Of a DNA stretch of 64,000 nucleotides, positions 16,880 through 24,732 are shown one piece after another. The notes below the pieces were generated by a model that worked only from the letters and a program-made list of their open reading frames with translations, searched no databases and had not been told where the DNA came from. The stretch covers positions 1,798,001 to 1,862,000 of the forward strand of contig OZ242033.1 of NCBI GenBank assembly GCA_965205155.1, read 5' to 3'. Every line of letters starts with the position of its first letter. Within the stretch, counting starts at the first letter, position 1. A program made the translations under genes and the position numbers. The stretch comes from Aldehydirespirator sp965205155. GTDB lineage: Bacteria; Actinomycetota; Acidimicrobiia; Acidimicrobiales; Aldehydirespiratoraceae.

Positions 16880-16936
16880 GCGGTAACCGGACGTCCCTGC
16901 ATGCAGCCCACGGCACTTGTGGAAGACTGGCCGTGG

Positions 16937-17490
16937 ATGGAACGGCTCGAGCGAATCGTCGGGTTCGTGTTCGTCGTGGCCGGTGCGGGATTGGCGGTGG
17001 TCCACTACGTCGGGGGTGCTGACGGACTGCCCAACGCCGAGTTCGGAGCGTTGGCCTTCGGGGCTCCCTACAGCGTGCTGGGCTGGCTCGCCTACCTCGG
17101 GGGCCGCAGCGGGCGGCCTGCACTGACCCTCTTGCGAGCACGCCGCTGGTGTTCATGTGCATGGTCTCGTTCGTCCTGATGCCGCTGGTGTTGCTGGCAG
17201 GGTTCCTTGCTGTCAGGGCCGTCTGGGGACTGGCCGCCGGTCGGCAACAGCATCTGGGCTGGCCCGAGATATGCCTTCCGTTCGCTGTTACCGCCGCCCC
17301 GGTGCTGGCGTTCGGCTACCTGGTGTTCCACCGGGATCCGGCTACGTGGCGGCCTGCCGAGAACACGATCTCCTCCGCCAGCGACATCATCACCGTGACC
17401 GAGTCGGTCCTGTCGTTGGGGGCGACCGCATTGGCCGTAGCACTCTCGTACGTGTGGATCGTCAAGGAGACCGCCTCTCGGCGCGGTTAG
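16937..17490 (+). pseudogene. Multi-pass membrane protein split by a frameshift
   Basis: Two overlapping frames together describe one protein with about five membrane segments. The first (from ATG 16937, or 16901) has VGFVFVVAGAGLAVVHYV and GALAFGAPYSVLGWLAYL, then falls into low-quality sequence after about 17100. The second frame, open from before 17101 to 17490, continues with FMCMVSFVLMPLVLLAGFLA, LPFAVTAAPVLAFGYLVF and LSLGATALAVALSYVWIV. A single indel near 17100-17115 would join them. No family recognised. It sits in the accessory patch between aspS and rarA. Confidence 0.5.
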
Positions 17491-17507
17491 ACCACGACCT
17501 GAGGGCG

Positions 17508-17513
17508 TAGGGT
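17508..17513 (+). promoter_or_regulatory. Putative -10 box of rarA, leaderless type
   Basis: TAGGGT six bases before the GTG at 17520, with no Shine-Dalgarno sequence in between. Confidence 0.5.
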
Positions 17514-17519
17514 CGGGGC

Positions 17520-18839
17520 GTGGCTGGTGACCTGTTCGATGCGGCTGCGGCCGAGCGGCTGCGGGGACGGGCGCCGCTGGCGGCCCGGCTGCGGCCCCGC
17601 ACCCTCGACGAGGTCGTCGGCCAGGACCATCTGGTGGGACCGGGGCGGCCCCTGCGGGAGCTGATCGAAGCCGACCGGCTGTCGTCGGTGATCCTGTGGG
17701 GACCGCCGGGCACGGGCAAGACCACGCTGGCCCGGGTGGTAGCGCTGACCACGGCCAAAGCCTTCGAGGAGCTCTCCGCGGTGACCGCGGGAGTGAAGGA
17801 CGTGCGGGGTGTGATCGAGCGGGCCCGGGACCGCCTCGGCGTCCACGGCACCGGCACGATCCTGTTCCTCGACGAGGTCCACCGCTTCAACAAGGCCCAG
17901 CAGGACGCCCTGCTGCCGGCGGTGGAGGACGGGCTGATCGTGCTGATCGGCGCCACCACCGAGAACCCGCACTTCGAGGTCAACCCGCCGCTGATGTCGC
18001 GCTCGACCCTGTTCCGCCTGCACCCTCTCGACGACGCCTCGCTGGTGGAGTTGGTGCGCCGCGGCCTGGCCGCCGAGCAGGCCACCGTCGACGACGATGC
18101 CGTCGAGCACCTCGCGGCCCGCAGCGGCGGCGACGGCCGCCATGCCCTGACCGGGATAGAGGTGGCGGTGGCGCTGGCCGGTCGCCGAACCGGAGCCGAG
18201 CCCGGAGCCGGACCGGCCCATGTGACCCTGGCCGACGCCGAGGCGGCCGCCGACGCCAAGGCGGTGCGCTACGGCCGCGACGGCCACTACGACGTGATCA
18301 GCGCGTTCATCAAGAGCATCCGGGGCTCCGACGCCGACGCCGGGCTCTACTGGCTGGCCCGGATGCTGGAGGCGGGGGAGGATCCCCGCTTCATCGCCCG
18401 GCGGCTGGTGATCCTGGCCTCCGAGGACATCGGGCTGGCCGACGACGGAGCGCTGCTGGTGGCCGACGCCGCCGCCCGGGCGGTGGAGTACGTCGGCCTT
18501 CCAGAGGCCCAACTCAACCTGGCCCACGCGGTAGTGCGGCTGGCCACCGCGCCCAAGTCCAACCGGGTGACGGTGGCCCTGGGCCGGGCCGCGGCCGACG
18601 CCCGGACCGCGGGGGCGGGCGAGGTCCCCATGCACCTGCGCGACGCCCACTACCAGGGCGCGAAGTCCCTCGGCCACGGCGACGGGTACCGCTACCCCCA
18701 CGACGACCCCGACGGCTGGGTCACCCAGGAGCATCGCCCGTCCGAGGTGGCCGGAAACATCTACTACGAGCCGTCCGCCCACGGCGCCGAGGCCGCCCTG
18801 GCCGAGCGCCGGCCCGGCCCCCGCCGCTCGGGGGACTGA
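17520..18839 (+). CDS. rarA: RarA/MgsA, replication-associated recombination ATPase
   Basis: AAA+ clamp-loader-like ATPase acting at stalled replication forks. 439 aa. Visible parts: ARLRPRTLDEVVGQDHLVGPG, Walker A WGPPGTGKTTLA, Walker B LFLDEVHRFNKAQQDALLP, sensor 1 GATTENPHFEVNPPLMSRS, and the C-terminal family block HYDVISAFIKSIRGSDADAG and ASEDIGLAD. Lies between aspS and alaS, a frequent actinobacterial neighbourhood. Confidence 0.96.
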   Translation: MAGDLFDAAAAERLRGRAPLAARLRPRTLDEVVGQDHLVGPGRPLRELIEADRLSSVILWGPPGTGKTTLARVVALTTAKAFEELSAVTAGVKDVRGVIERARDRLGVHGTGTILFLDEVHRFNKAQQDALLPAVEDGLIVLIGATTENPHFEVNPPLMSRSTLFRLHPLDDASLVELVRRGLAAEQATVDDDAVEHLAARSGGDGRHALTGIEVAVALAGRRTGAEPGAGPAHVTLADAEAAADAKAVRYGRDGHYDVISAFIKSIRGSDADAGLYWLARMLEAGEDPRFIARRLVILASEDIGLADDGALLVADAAARAVEYVGLPEAQLNLAHAVVRLATAPKSNRVTVALGRAAADARTAGAGEVPMHLRDAHYQGAKSLGHGDGYRYPHDDPDGWVTQEHRPSEVAGNIYYEPSAHGAEAALAERRPGPRRSGD

Positions 18840-18845
18840 GCGGCC

Positions 18846-18851
18846 TAGTCT
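18846..18851 (+). promoter_or_regulatory. Putative -10 box upstream of the secreted protease
   Basis: TAGTCT just after rarA. The protease start is about 80-100 bases downstream, so unlike most boxes here it would give a leadered transcript. Confidence 0.3.
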
Positions 18852-18950
18852 TGGCGGCGACGCAGCGGGCCCAGGTTGCGGAGGACGGTATTGCATAGGG
18901 CCGTGAGACAGGAGACCCCTACGAGGGGGACCTTGGCGCGGTGGGCCGCG

Positions 18951-20288
18951 ATGCGGAAGCGCCGCACTGCCGCGGTCTTGGCGTTGATCCTGGCGTCGTT
19001 GCTTGTTCCCGCCTCGCCGGTGGCTGCCCAGCAGGGGGGCAATGGCCAAGATGCTGGCCCGTATCCCGATACGCCGGTGGGCGCCTTCTACGCCGAACCG
19101 GTCGCGCAGCTAGCCGAACAAGGGGTGTTCGCGGGCACCCTGTGCGAGAGCGGGTTCTGCCCCGACGACCCGACGGACCGCAAGACGATGGCGGTATGGG
19201 TCGTCCGGATGCTCGACGAGCAGGACCCGGCACCGGTCACCCAGTCGAGGTTCGACGATGTGAGCTCCGGCAGCTTCTACGCGCCGTTCATCGAGCGCAT
19301 GTTCGAGTTGAGGGTGACCGTGGGGTGCGGCGACGGGAGCGGGTTCTGCCCGGACAACCCTGTGACTCGGGCGCAGATGGCCGTGTTCCTGTCCCGTGCC
19401 TACGACCTGCCCGAAGGCCCCGATCCCGGCTTCTCGGACGTTCCAGTCGATGCATGGTTCGCTCGCGACGTCTCCAAGCTTGCAGCCTCGGGCATCACTA
19501 AAGGATGTGGCGACGGCACACAGTTCTGCCCCGGCCGCGACACGAGCCGCGCCGAGATGGCCACGTTCCTGTGGCGGGCGACAGGGCTTGATGCGGCTGC
19601 AGGCGATCCGGACTGCAGCTTCTCGGAGTCGGCGCCCACCGTAGCGGCGTCGGTGTTCCAGGTGATCACCGACTTCGGGCTCGGAACGGCCTTCTACATC
19701 GGCAACGACGAGTTCGTGACCGCGGCCCATGTCGTGGGAGGCGTCGGCACCGGCCAGTTCAGGTTGCGCAACGCCGCCATGGACCTGACGGCCGGCATCG
19801 TCGGCGCCGACTTCGTGACCGACATCGCAGTGCTGTCGGCTCCTGGCGCCGGGATCACGCCGCTGAAGTTCGGCTCGGAGCAGGGGCTCGACCTGGGCCA
19901 CCCGCTCGGCGTCCTCGGCTACCCGGTATATGAGACTCCGTCGGCGTCGCTCGTGACCGGCGTGCTGTCAAGGACCGAGGAAGACGAAACGCTGGGGACG
20001 CTCCTGCAGACCGACGCCGCCATCAATCCCGGCAACAGTGGCGGCCCGGTGATCGACGAATGCGGCGACGTGTTGGGTATGGCGGTGTCGAAGCTCGTGG
20101 GTTCCGGTGTCGAGGGGATCTCCTACGCGATCGCCGCCGACACGCTGTCAGAACGTCTGCCCGGCGTACGCCGTGGGGGGATTGCGGGTGTGCCTCGAAC
20201 GGCTCCGACGGCGACGGCTCGGCGGGACAGACGTCGAATTGGACCCTGCATTCTGGCTGCGAGTCATCGGAGCCTCCCTGTTCGCTGA
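18951..20288 (+). CDS. Secreted trypsin-like serine protease with three SLH-like repeats
   Basis: Begins MRKRRTAAVLALILASLLVP with a signal peptide ending near PVAAQQ, so it is exported. Three S-layer-homology-like repeats follow (FYAEPVAQLAEQGVF.. FCPDDPTDRKTMAVWVVR; FYAPFIERMFELRV.. FCPDNPVTRAQMAVFLSRA; WFARDVSKLAASGIT.. FCPGRDTSRAEMATFLWRA), suggesting attachment to the cell envelope. The chymotrypsin-fold domain has His in FVTAAHVVGG, Asp in VTDIAVLSAP and Ser in NPGNSGGPVI. Start ATG 18951 is preferred; TTG 18933 is also open. The frame ends at 20288 in sequence unlike the rest because of a probable frameshift at the G-run 20175-20180. Confidence 0.85.
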   Translation: MRKRRTAAVLALILASLLVPASPVAAQQGGNGQDAGPYPDTPVGAFYAEPVAQLAEQGVFAGTLCESGFCPDDPTDRKTMAVWVVRMLDEQDPAPVTQSRFDDVSSGSFYAPFIERMFELRVTVGCGDGSGFCPDNPVTRAQMAVFLSRAYDLPEGPDPGFSDVPVDAWFARDVSKLAASGITKGCGDGTQFCPGRDTSRAEMATFLWRATGLDAAAGDPDCSFSESAPTVAASVFQVITDFGLGTAFYIGNDEFVTAAHVVGGVGTGQFRLRNAAMDLTAGIVGADFVTDIAVLSAPGAGITPLKFGSEQGLDLGHPLGVLGYPVYETPSASLVTGVLSRTEEDETLGTLLQTDAAINPGNSGGPVIDECGDVLGMAVSKLVGSGVEGISYAIAADTLSERLPGVRRGGIAGVPRTAPTATARRDRRRIGPCILAASHRSLPVR

Positions 20289-20674
20289 TCGCCTTCACGG
20301 ACACGGTGGACGATGGCGTCTGGGTGGCGCTTCAGATCCAGTGCACGGTCGGGCCGGACGTCTTGACCGTCAACTTCCACGTACGGAACGGGACTTTCGA
20401 CAGGGCACGGGCGACGGTTCCGGTGTCATACCGATTCGGGTCTCAGGATCCGTCGCCGGCGTTGCAATGGAACCTCTGGACAGACCCATCCGTCCGTGGA
20501 GGGTTTCAAATTGTCTCGGCATATCCCGCTCAGCAGGACGCATTCGTAGCGGCCATGGAGGCCGATGACACCGAGAGGCTCCACGTGGAGATGGGCGGCG
20601 AACTGTCGGTCACTCTGGACTTGAGTGGGAGCGACGAGAGCGCTGGACCGGTGCTGGAGGCCTGCGGCTACTAG
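20180..20674 (+). pseudogene. Detached C-terminal domain of the secreted protease
   Basis: This frame continues the protease if one G is added to the six-G run at 20175-20180, turning the junction into RRGGDCGCASNGSDGDGS. The approximately 160-residue domain (NWTLHSGCESSEPPCSLIAF to the C-terminal GPVLEACGY) has coding-like composition but no start codon of its own at a sensible place. It is probably a C-terminal beta-rich domain of a 574 aa protein. Either a real frameshift mutation or a homopolymer sequencing error. Confidence 0.6.
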
Positions 20675-20731
20675 CCGACGACTTCGCGCCGGTGGTGTCG
20701 AGGGACGGGACAGTGAACCCTCCGGTGGCGG

Positions 20732-20737
20732 TATCTT
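20732..20737 (+). promoter_or_regulatory. Putative -10 box of the DUF948-like gene, leaderless type
   Basis: TATCTT six bases before the GTG at 20744; no Shine-Dalgarno sequence. It starts the DUF948-like/alaS/ruvX/mltG/aroE transcript. Confidence 0.5.
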
Positions 20738-20743
20738 GACTGC

Positions 20744-21397
20744 GTGAGCGCTGTCGACCTGGCTGCCGTGATTGTCACCGTTGTGTGTCTGGCGACGGTG
20801 GTCGTGCTGACCGTTGCCGTGGTTTCGCTGGTGCGGACTATGCGCGAGTTGCGCGATGTGGTCGACGACCTGCGGGACTCGGCGCTGCCCATGGTCGACG
20901 ATCTCCGCACCACCGTCACCAAGGCCGACGCCGAGCTCCACCGGGTGGATCGGGTGATCGGGCGGGCCGAGCGCATCGCGGCCACCGCGGACCACGCCAG
21001 CCGCCTGACCTACCGGGCCTTCGCGCCGCCGCTGATCAAGGGGCTGTCGCTGGTGTCGGGCGCAGGCCAGGCCGGTCGGCGCCTGAGCGAGCGTCGCCGC
21101 CATCGCCGGGAGCTCGATCTCGCGGCCGGCGCCCCGCCGGCGTCGAGCCAAGAGATCTCAACCACGGTGAGGGCCACTGCTTCCGACCATGCCACCGCCG
21201 CCGGCCCCGGCGAGTCCGGCCGCACCGGGCGGACCCGGACCAGGCGGCGCAGAGGCCGAGCGAATAGGGGAGCGTATTCGGCTCATATGGGCGAGGCCTC
21301 TGGGCCCGAGCGGCCCGTGAGCGCAGCGAACAGGAGCGGGAAGCTGGCCCGAGCGGTCCGTGAGCGCAGCGAACCAGAGCGGGAGACATCCCGATGA
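20744..21397 (+). CDS. DUF948-like membrane-anchored protein
   Basis: 217 aa. One N-terminal membrane segment (VIVTVVCLATVVVLTVAVVSLV) is followed by a predicted helical region TMRELRDVVDDLRDSALPMVDDL typical of DUF948 proteins, then a basic low-complexity tail. The last 30 residues are encoded by a 43-base repeat pair (21304-21386), so the natural C-terminus may once have been shorter. Proteins like this often precede alaS in actinobacteria; function unknown. The stop overlaps the next start (ATGA). Confidence 0.75.
   Translation: MSAVDLAAVIVTVVCLATVVVLTVAVVSLVRTMRELRDVVDDLRDSALPMVDDLRTTVTKADAELHRVDRVIGRAERIAATADHASRLTYRAFAPPLIKGLSLVSGAGQAGRRLSERRRHRRELDLAAGAPPASSQEISTTVRATASDHATAAGPGESGRTGRTRTRRRRGRANRGAYSAHMGEASGPERPVSAANRSGKLARAVRERSEPERETSR
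21304..21386 (+). repeat. 43-base direct repeat pair containing GTGAGCGCAGCGAAC
   Basis: Two adjacent copies with a period of 43 bases, starting at 21304 and 21347, both reading GCCCGAGCGG-Y-CCGTGAGCGCAGCGAAC followed by an AGAGCGGGA-like block. It lies within the 3' end of the DUF948-like gene. The core resembles the GAGCGNAGCGA words found as short dispersed repeats in many prokaryotes. Confidence 0.8.
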
Positions 21398-21729
21398 GGC
21401 GCATGTGGTGGCTCGGTGCGGGCTACGTGGCCGGTCTCGGCACCGCGGCCTGGCTGCGCAGCAAGGCTCGTGAGGCGGCGGAGCGCTACGCGCCCGCCAA
21501 CGTGCGCAGCGCGGTGGCCGACCGGTCCCGGGAGGCCGCCCAAAGGGCCCAGCAGACCGCGGCCGACAACGCCAGAAGTCTCGGACGCGAGGCCCGACGC
21601 ATAGCCGACGACGTCCGCCAGGCCGTGGCCGAGGGACGGGAAGCGATGCGCCGAGCCGAGTCCGAGTTGACCGGCGACGAACCCTCGCCCGCCGACAACG
21701 GGTCCGCGACCGGGACCGATCGGCCATGA
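21394..21729 (+). CDS. Small helical protein between the DUF948-like gene and alaS
   Basis: 111 aa. A short hydrophobic N-terminus (MWWLGAGYVAGLGTAAWL) is followed by a long alanine/arginine-rich helix with heptad-like spacing (REAAERYAPANVRSAVADRS to AVAEGREAMRRAES). It is coupled by ATGA overlaps to the DUF948-like gene before it and alaS after it. The conserved position suggests a membrane-associated partner of the DUF948-like protein; no function is known. Confidence 0.7.
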   Translation: MRRMWWLGAGYVAGLGTAAWLRSKAREAAERYAPANVRSAVADRSREAAQRAQQTAADNARSLGREARRIADDVRQAVAEGREAMRRAESELTGDEPSPADNGSATGTDRP

Positions 21730-24308
21730 AGTCGATGACCGCGGCCGAGGTCCGCAAGGCCTTCGTCGACTTCTTCGTCGAGCGGGGCCACACCCACCAT
21801 CCGTCGGCCAGCCTGATCCCCCACGACCCCACCCTGCTGTTCACGGTGGCCGGGATGGTGCCGTTCAAGACGTACTTCACCGGTGAGCAGCAGCCCCCGT
21901 TCTCGCGGGCCGTAACCGTGCAGAAATGCGTGCGGGCCGGCGGCAAGCACAACGACCTCGATGAGATCGGGCGCACCTCCCGCCACCTGACCTTCTTCGA
22001 GATGCTCGGCAATTTCAGCTTCGGCGACTACTTCAAGTCGGACGCCTGCGCCTGGGCCTGGGAGCTCGTGACCGGTGTGTTCGGCCTCGATCCTGAGCGG
22101 CTGTGGGTGACGGTGCACCTCAGCGACGATGAGGCCGAAGCCATCTGGCGCGACGAGGTTGGCGTCCCAGCCGACAGGATCCAGCGGCTCGGCGAGGACA
22201 ACTACTGGCGCATGGCCGATGTGGGCCCCTGCGGGCCGTGCTCCGAGATCTTCTGGGACAAGGGCCCCGAATACGGTCCCGGCGGCGGCCCCGCCCACGG
22301 CGGCGAGGAGCGCTACATCGAGGTCTGGAACCTGGTGTTCATGCAGTTCGAGAGCACCCCGGACGGCGAGGAGATCCCGCTGCCCAAGCCCTCGATCGAC
22401 ACCGGTCTTGGCCTGGAGCGCACCGTGGCCGTGCTCCAGGGTGTCGACTCGGTGTGGGAGACCGACGAGTTCGTGGCCCTGCTCGACGCGGCCCAGCGCC
22501 TCGCGGGCGCCAAGCTGGGCGAGTCCGAGGCCCGCGACGTGTCGCTCCGCATACTCGCCGACCACGCCCGCTCCACATCGCTGCTGGTCAGTGACGGCGT
22601 GTTCCCTTCCAACGAGGACCGCGGCTACGTGCTGCGGCGCATCATCCGGCGGGCGGTGCGCCACGCCTACCTGCTGGGCGTCGAGGAGCCCGTCATGGGC
22701 GGCATGGTCGACGCGGTGGTGGAGGTGATGGCCGAGGCCTACCCGGACCTGGCCCGCAACCACGGCTATGTGCGCGATGTGATCGACCGCGAGGAGCAAC
22801 GCTTCCGCCAGACGCTGCGCACCGGACAGGCCATCCTCGACGGCCGTCTGGAAGGCCTGGACCCCGGCCAGCCGATCGACGGCGAGGTCGCCTTCCTGCT
22901 GCACGACACTTACGGCTTCCCCCTCGAGGTCACCGTCGAGATCGCGGCCGAGAGGGGCGTGGAGGTGGACACCGAGGGCTTCGCGGCGGCGATGTCCGAA
23001 CAGCAGGAGCGGGCCCGCAGCGCCCGCTCAGTGGCCGCGGCGGACGATGTGGCCCCGTTCGTGGCGCTGTTCTCCGCGGCAGGACCCACCGAGTTCTGTG
23101 GCCGGGCCGAGCTGACCACAGTCGCAAGGGTTCTGTATGCCGCGGACGGCCGGGTGGTGTTGGACCGCACGCCCTTCTACGCCGAGAGCGGTGGTCAGAT
23201 CGGTGACACCGGTGAGATCTCGTGCGAGGCGACCGGTGCCCGGGTGCGGGTCGTCGACACCGTCTACGGGGTGCCCGACCTTCACGTTCACGTTGTCGCC
23301 GCGATCGAGGGGGAGTTGCGCGTCGGCGACGAGGTCACCGCGACGGTGGACGCCGAGCGCCGGGCCGGCATCAGGCGCAACCACACCGCCACCCACATCC
23401 TGCACTGGGCGCTGCGCGAGGTTCTCGGCGACCACGTCAAGCAGCAGGGGTCCTGGGTCGGTCCCGATCGTCTCCGCTTCGATTTCAGCCACTACGAGGC
23501 CCTCACCTCCGAGCAGATCACCGAGGTGGAGGATCTCGTCAACTCCGAGGTGCTCGACAACGAGTCGTGCCGCCACTACGAGACCACCTTCGACCATGCC
23601 CAACAGATCGGCGCCGTCGCCTTCTTCGGCGAGAAGTACGGCGACATGGTGCGGGTGCTGGAGGCCGGGCGCCACTCGGTTGAGCTGTGCGGCGGCACCC
23701 ATGTGCGGGCTCTGGGCGACATCGGCGCGTTCCGTATCACCTCCGAGGCGTCGATCGGCGCCAACATGCGAAGGCTGGAGGCCATCACCGGCCACGACAC
23801 GCTCACCCTGCTGCGCGACCAGCAGTCGCTCATAGACGACGTGGCCCGCTCGCTGGGAGTGCCCTCGGCCGAGCTGGCCGACGGCGTGGCCAAGCGGCAG
23901 AGCGAGACGAAGGCCCTGCGGTCCGAGGTGGCCGAACTGCGCCGCCGGGTGGCACTGAGCCGGGCGCCGGAGCTGGCGGCAACGGCAGTGGAGGGCGTGG
24001 TGGTGGCCCGGGTCGATGATGTGGGTCGCGACGGCCTGCGCGACCTGGCGGTGTCGATACGCGACATCGACGGCGTCAAGGCGGTCGTGCTGGGCACTGC
24101 GCTCGGCTCGGGAGGAGCTGCCCTGGCCGCGGCGGCAACCGAGGGCGGCGGGTTCCACGCCGGCGAACTCATCGGTGACGCCAAGAAGACGATCGGTGGC
24201 GGAGGCCGGTCCGCGGCCGACCTCTGCGTGGCCGGGGGAAGGGACGCCGACCGGCTGGACGAGGCCCTCGAGCTGGCACGCGCCGCGGCTGGAATCGGAT
24301 TCTCCTGA
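21726..24308 (+). CDS. alaS: Alanyl-tRNA synthetase
   Basis: 860 aa class II synthetase with all expected parts: N-terminal catalytic domain (MTAAEVRKAFVDFFVERGHT, VGPCGPCSEIFWD, GLGLERTVAVLQG), editing domain with the zinc-binding HTATHILHWALRE (HxxxH) and CGGTHVRALGDIG, and the C-terminal oligomerisation domain with a glycine-rich end (GGGGRSAADLCVAGGRD). Start ATG 21726 overlaps the upstream stop (ATGA). Only one base separates it from ruvX. Confidence 0.97.
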   Translation: MKSMTAAEVRKAFVDFFVERGHTHHPSASLIPHDPTLLFTVAGMVPFKTYFTGEQQPPFSRAVTVQKCVRAGGKHNDLDEIGRTSRHLTFFEMLGNFSFGDYFKSDACAWAWELVTGVFGLDPERLWVTVHLSDDEAEAIWRDEVGVPADRIQRLGEDNYWRMADVGPCGPCSEIFWDKGPEYGPGGGPAHGGEERYIEVWNLVFMQFESTPDGEEIPLPKPSIDTGLGLERTVAVLQGVDSVWETDEFVALLDAAQRLAGAKLGESEARDVSLRILADHARSTSLLVSDGVFPSNEDRGYVLRRIIRRAVRHAYLLGVEEPVMGGMVDAVVEVMAEAYPDLARNHGYVRDVIDREEQRFRQTLRTGQAILDGRLEGLDPGQPIDGEVAFLLHDTYGFPLEVTVEIAAERGVEVDTEGFAAAMSEQQERARSARSVAAADDVAPFVALFSAAGPTEFCGRAELTTVARVLYAADGRVVLDRTPFYAESGGQIGDTGEISCEATGARVRVVDTVYGVPDLHVHVVAAIEGELRVGDEVTATVDAERRAGIRRNHTATHILHWALREVLGDHVKQQGSWVGPDRLRFDFSHYEALTSEQITEVEDLVNSEVLDNESCRHYETTFDHAQQIGAVAFFGEKYGDMVRVLEAGRHSVELCGGTHVRALGDIGAFRITSEASIGANMRRLEAITGHDTLTLLRDQQSLIDDVARSLGVPSAELADGVAKRQSETKALRSEVAELRRRVALSRAPELAATAVEGVVVARVDDVGRDGLRDLAVSIRDIDGVKAVVLGTALGSGGAALAAAATEGGGFHAGELIGDAKKTIGGGGRSAADLCVAGGRDADRLDEALELARAAAGIGFS

Positions 24309-24309
24309 C

Positions 24310-24732
24310 GTGCGGGCCCTGGGGCTCGATCTGGGAGAGCGCCGGGTCGGGGTGGCGGTGTGCGACTCGGCCGGGACGGTGGCCACTCCGGTCGAGACGC
24401 TCGTCCGCACGGGCGATCCCGACCGCGATCTGCGGGCCATCGCCGACCAGGTGCACCAGTGGGAGGCCGAGATCGTGGTGGTCGGACTACCTATCTCCCT
24501 GGACGGCTCGGAGGGTCCGGCCGCCCGGTCGGCCCGCGCCGAGATCGACCGTCTCGGGCGCCTCCTGGCCGTGCCGGTTGTTTCCTACGATGAACGGCTG
24601 ACCACGGTCATCGCGGAACGGAGCCTCATGGAGCAGCAGATGAAGGGGCCGCAGAGGCGGGGTGTTGTCGACCAGGTGGCGGCCGCGGTGACGCTGCAGT
24701 CCTGGCTGGACGCCGGTATGCCCAGTGGCTGA
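24310..24732 (+). CDS. ruvX: RuvX/YqgF, putative Holliday junction resolvase / pre-16S rRNA nuclease
   Basis: 140 aa RNase H-fold nuclease; in E. coli YqgF is needed for 16S rRNA 5' processing. Conserved parts: LGLDLGERRVGVAVCDSAG with the first catalytic Asp, VVVGLPISLDGSEGP, VVSYDERLTTVIAERSL and VVDQVAAAVTLQSWLD with the last Asp. GTG 24310 follows the alaS stop by one base. Next to alaS and mltG, its usual place. Confidence 0.95.
   Translation: MRALGLDLGERRVGVAVCDSAGTVATPVETLVRTGDPDRDLRAIADQVHQWEAEIVVVGLPISLDGSEGPAARSARAEIDRLGRLLAVPVVSYDERLTTVIAERSLMEQQMKGPQRRGVVDQVAAAVTLQSWLDAGMPSG

Noticed and set aside
20060..20180. Independent gene starting at 20060 in the second frame
   Set aside because: Its first 40 codons overlap the protease catalytic domain and read as shadow sequence; a frameshift at the G-run explains the downstream domain.
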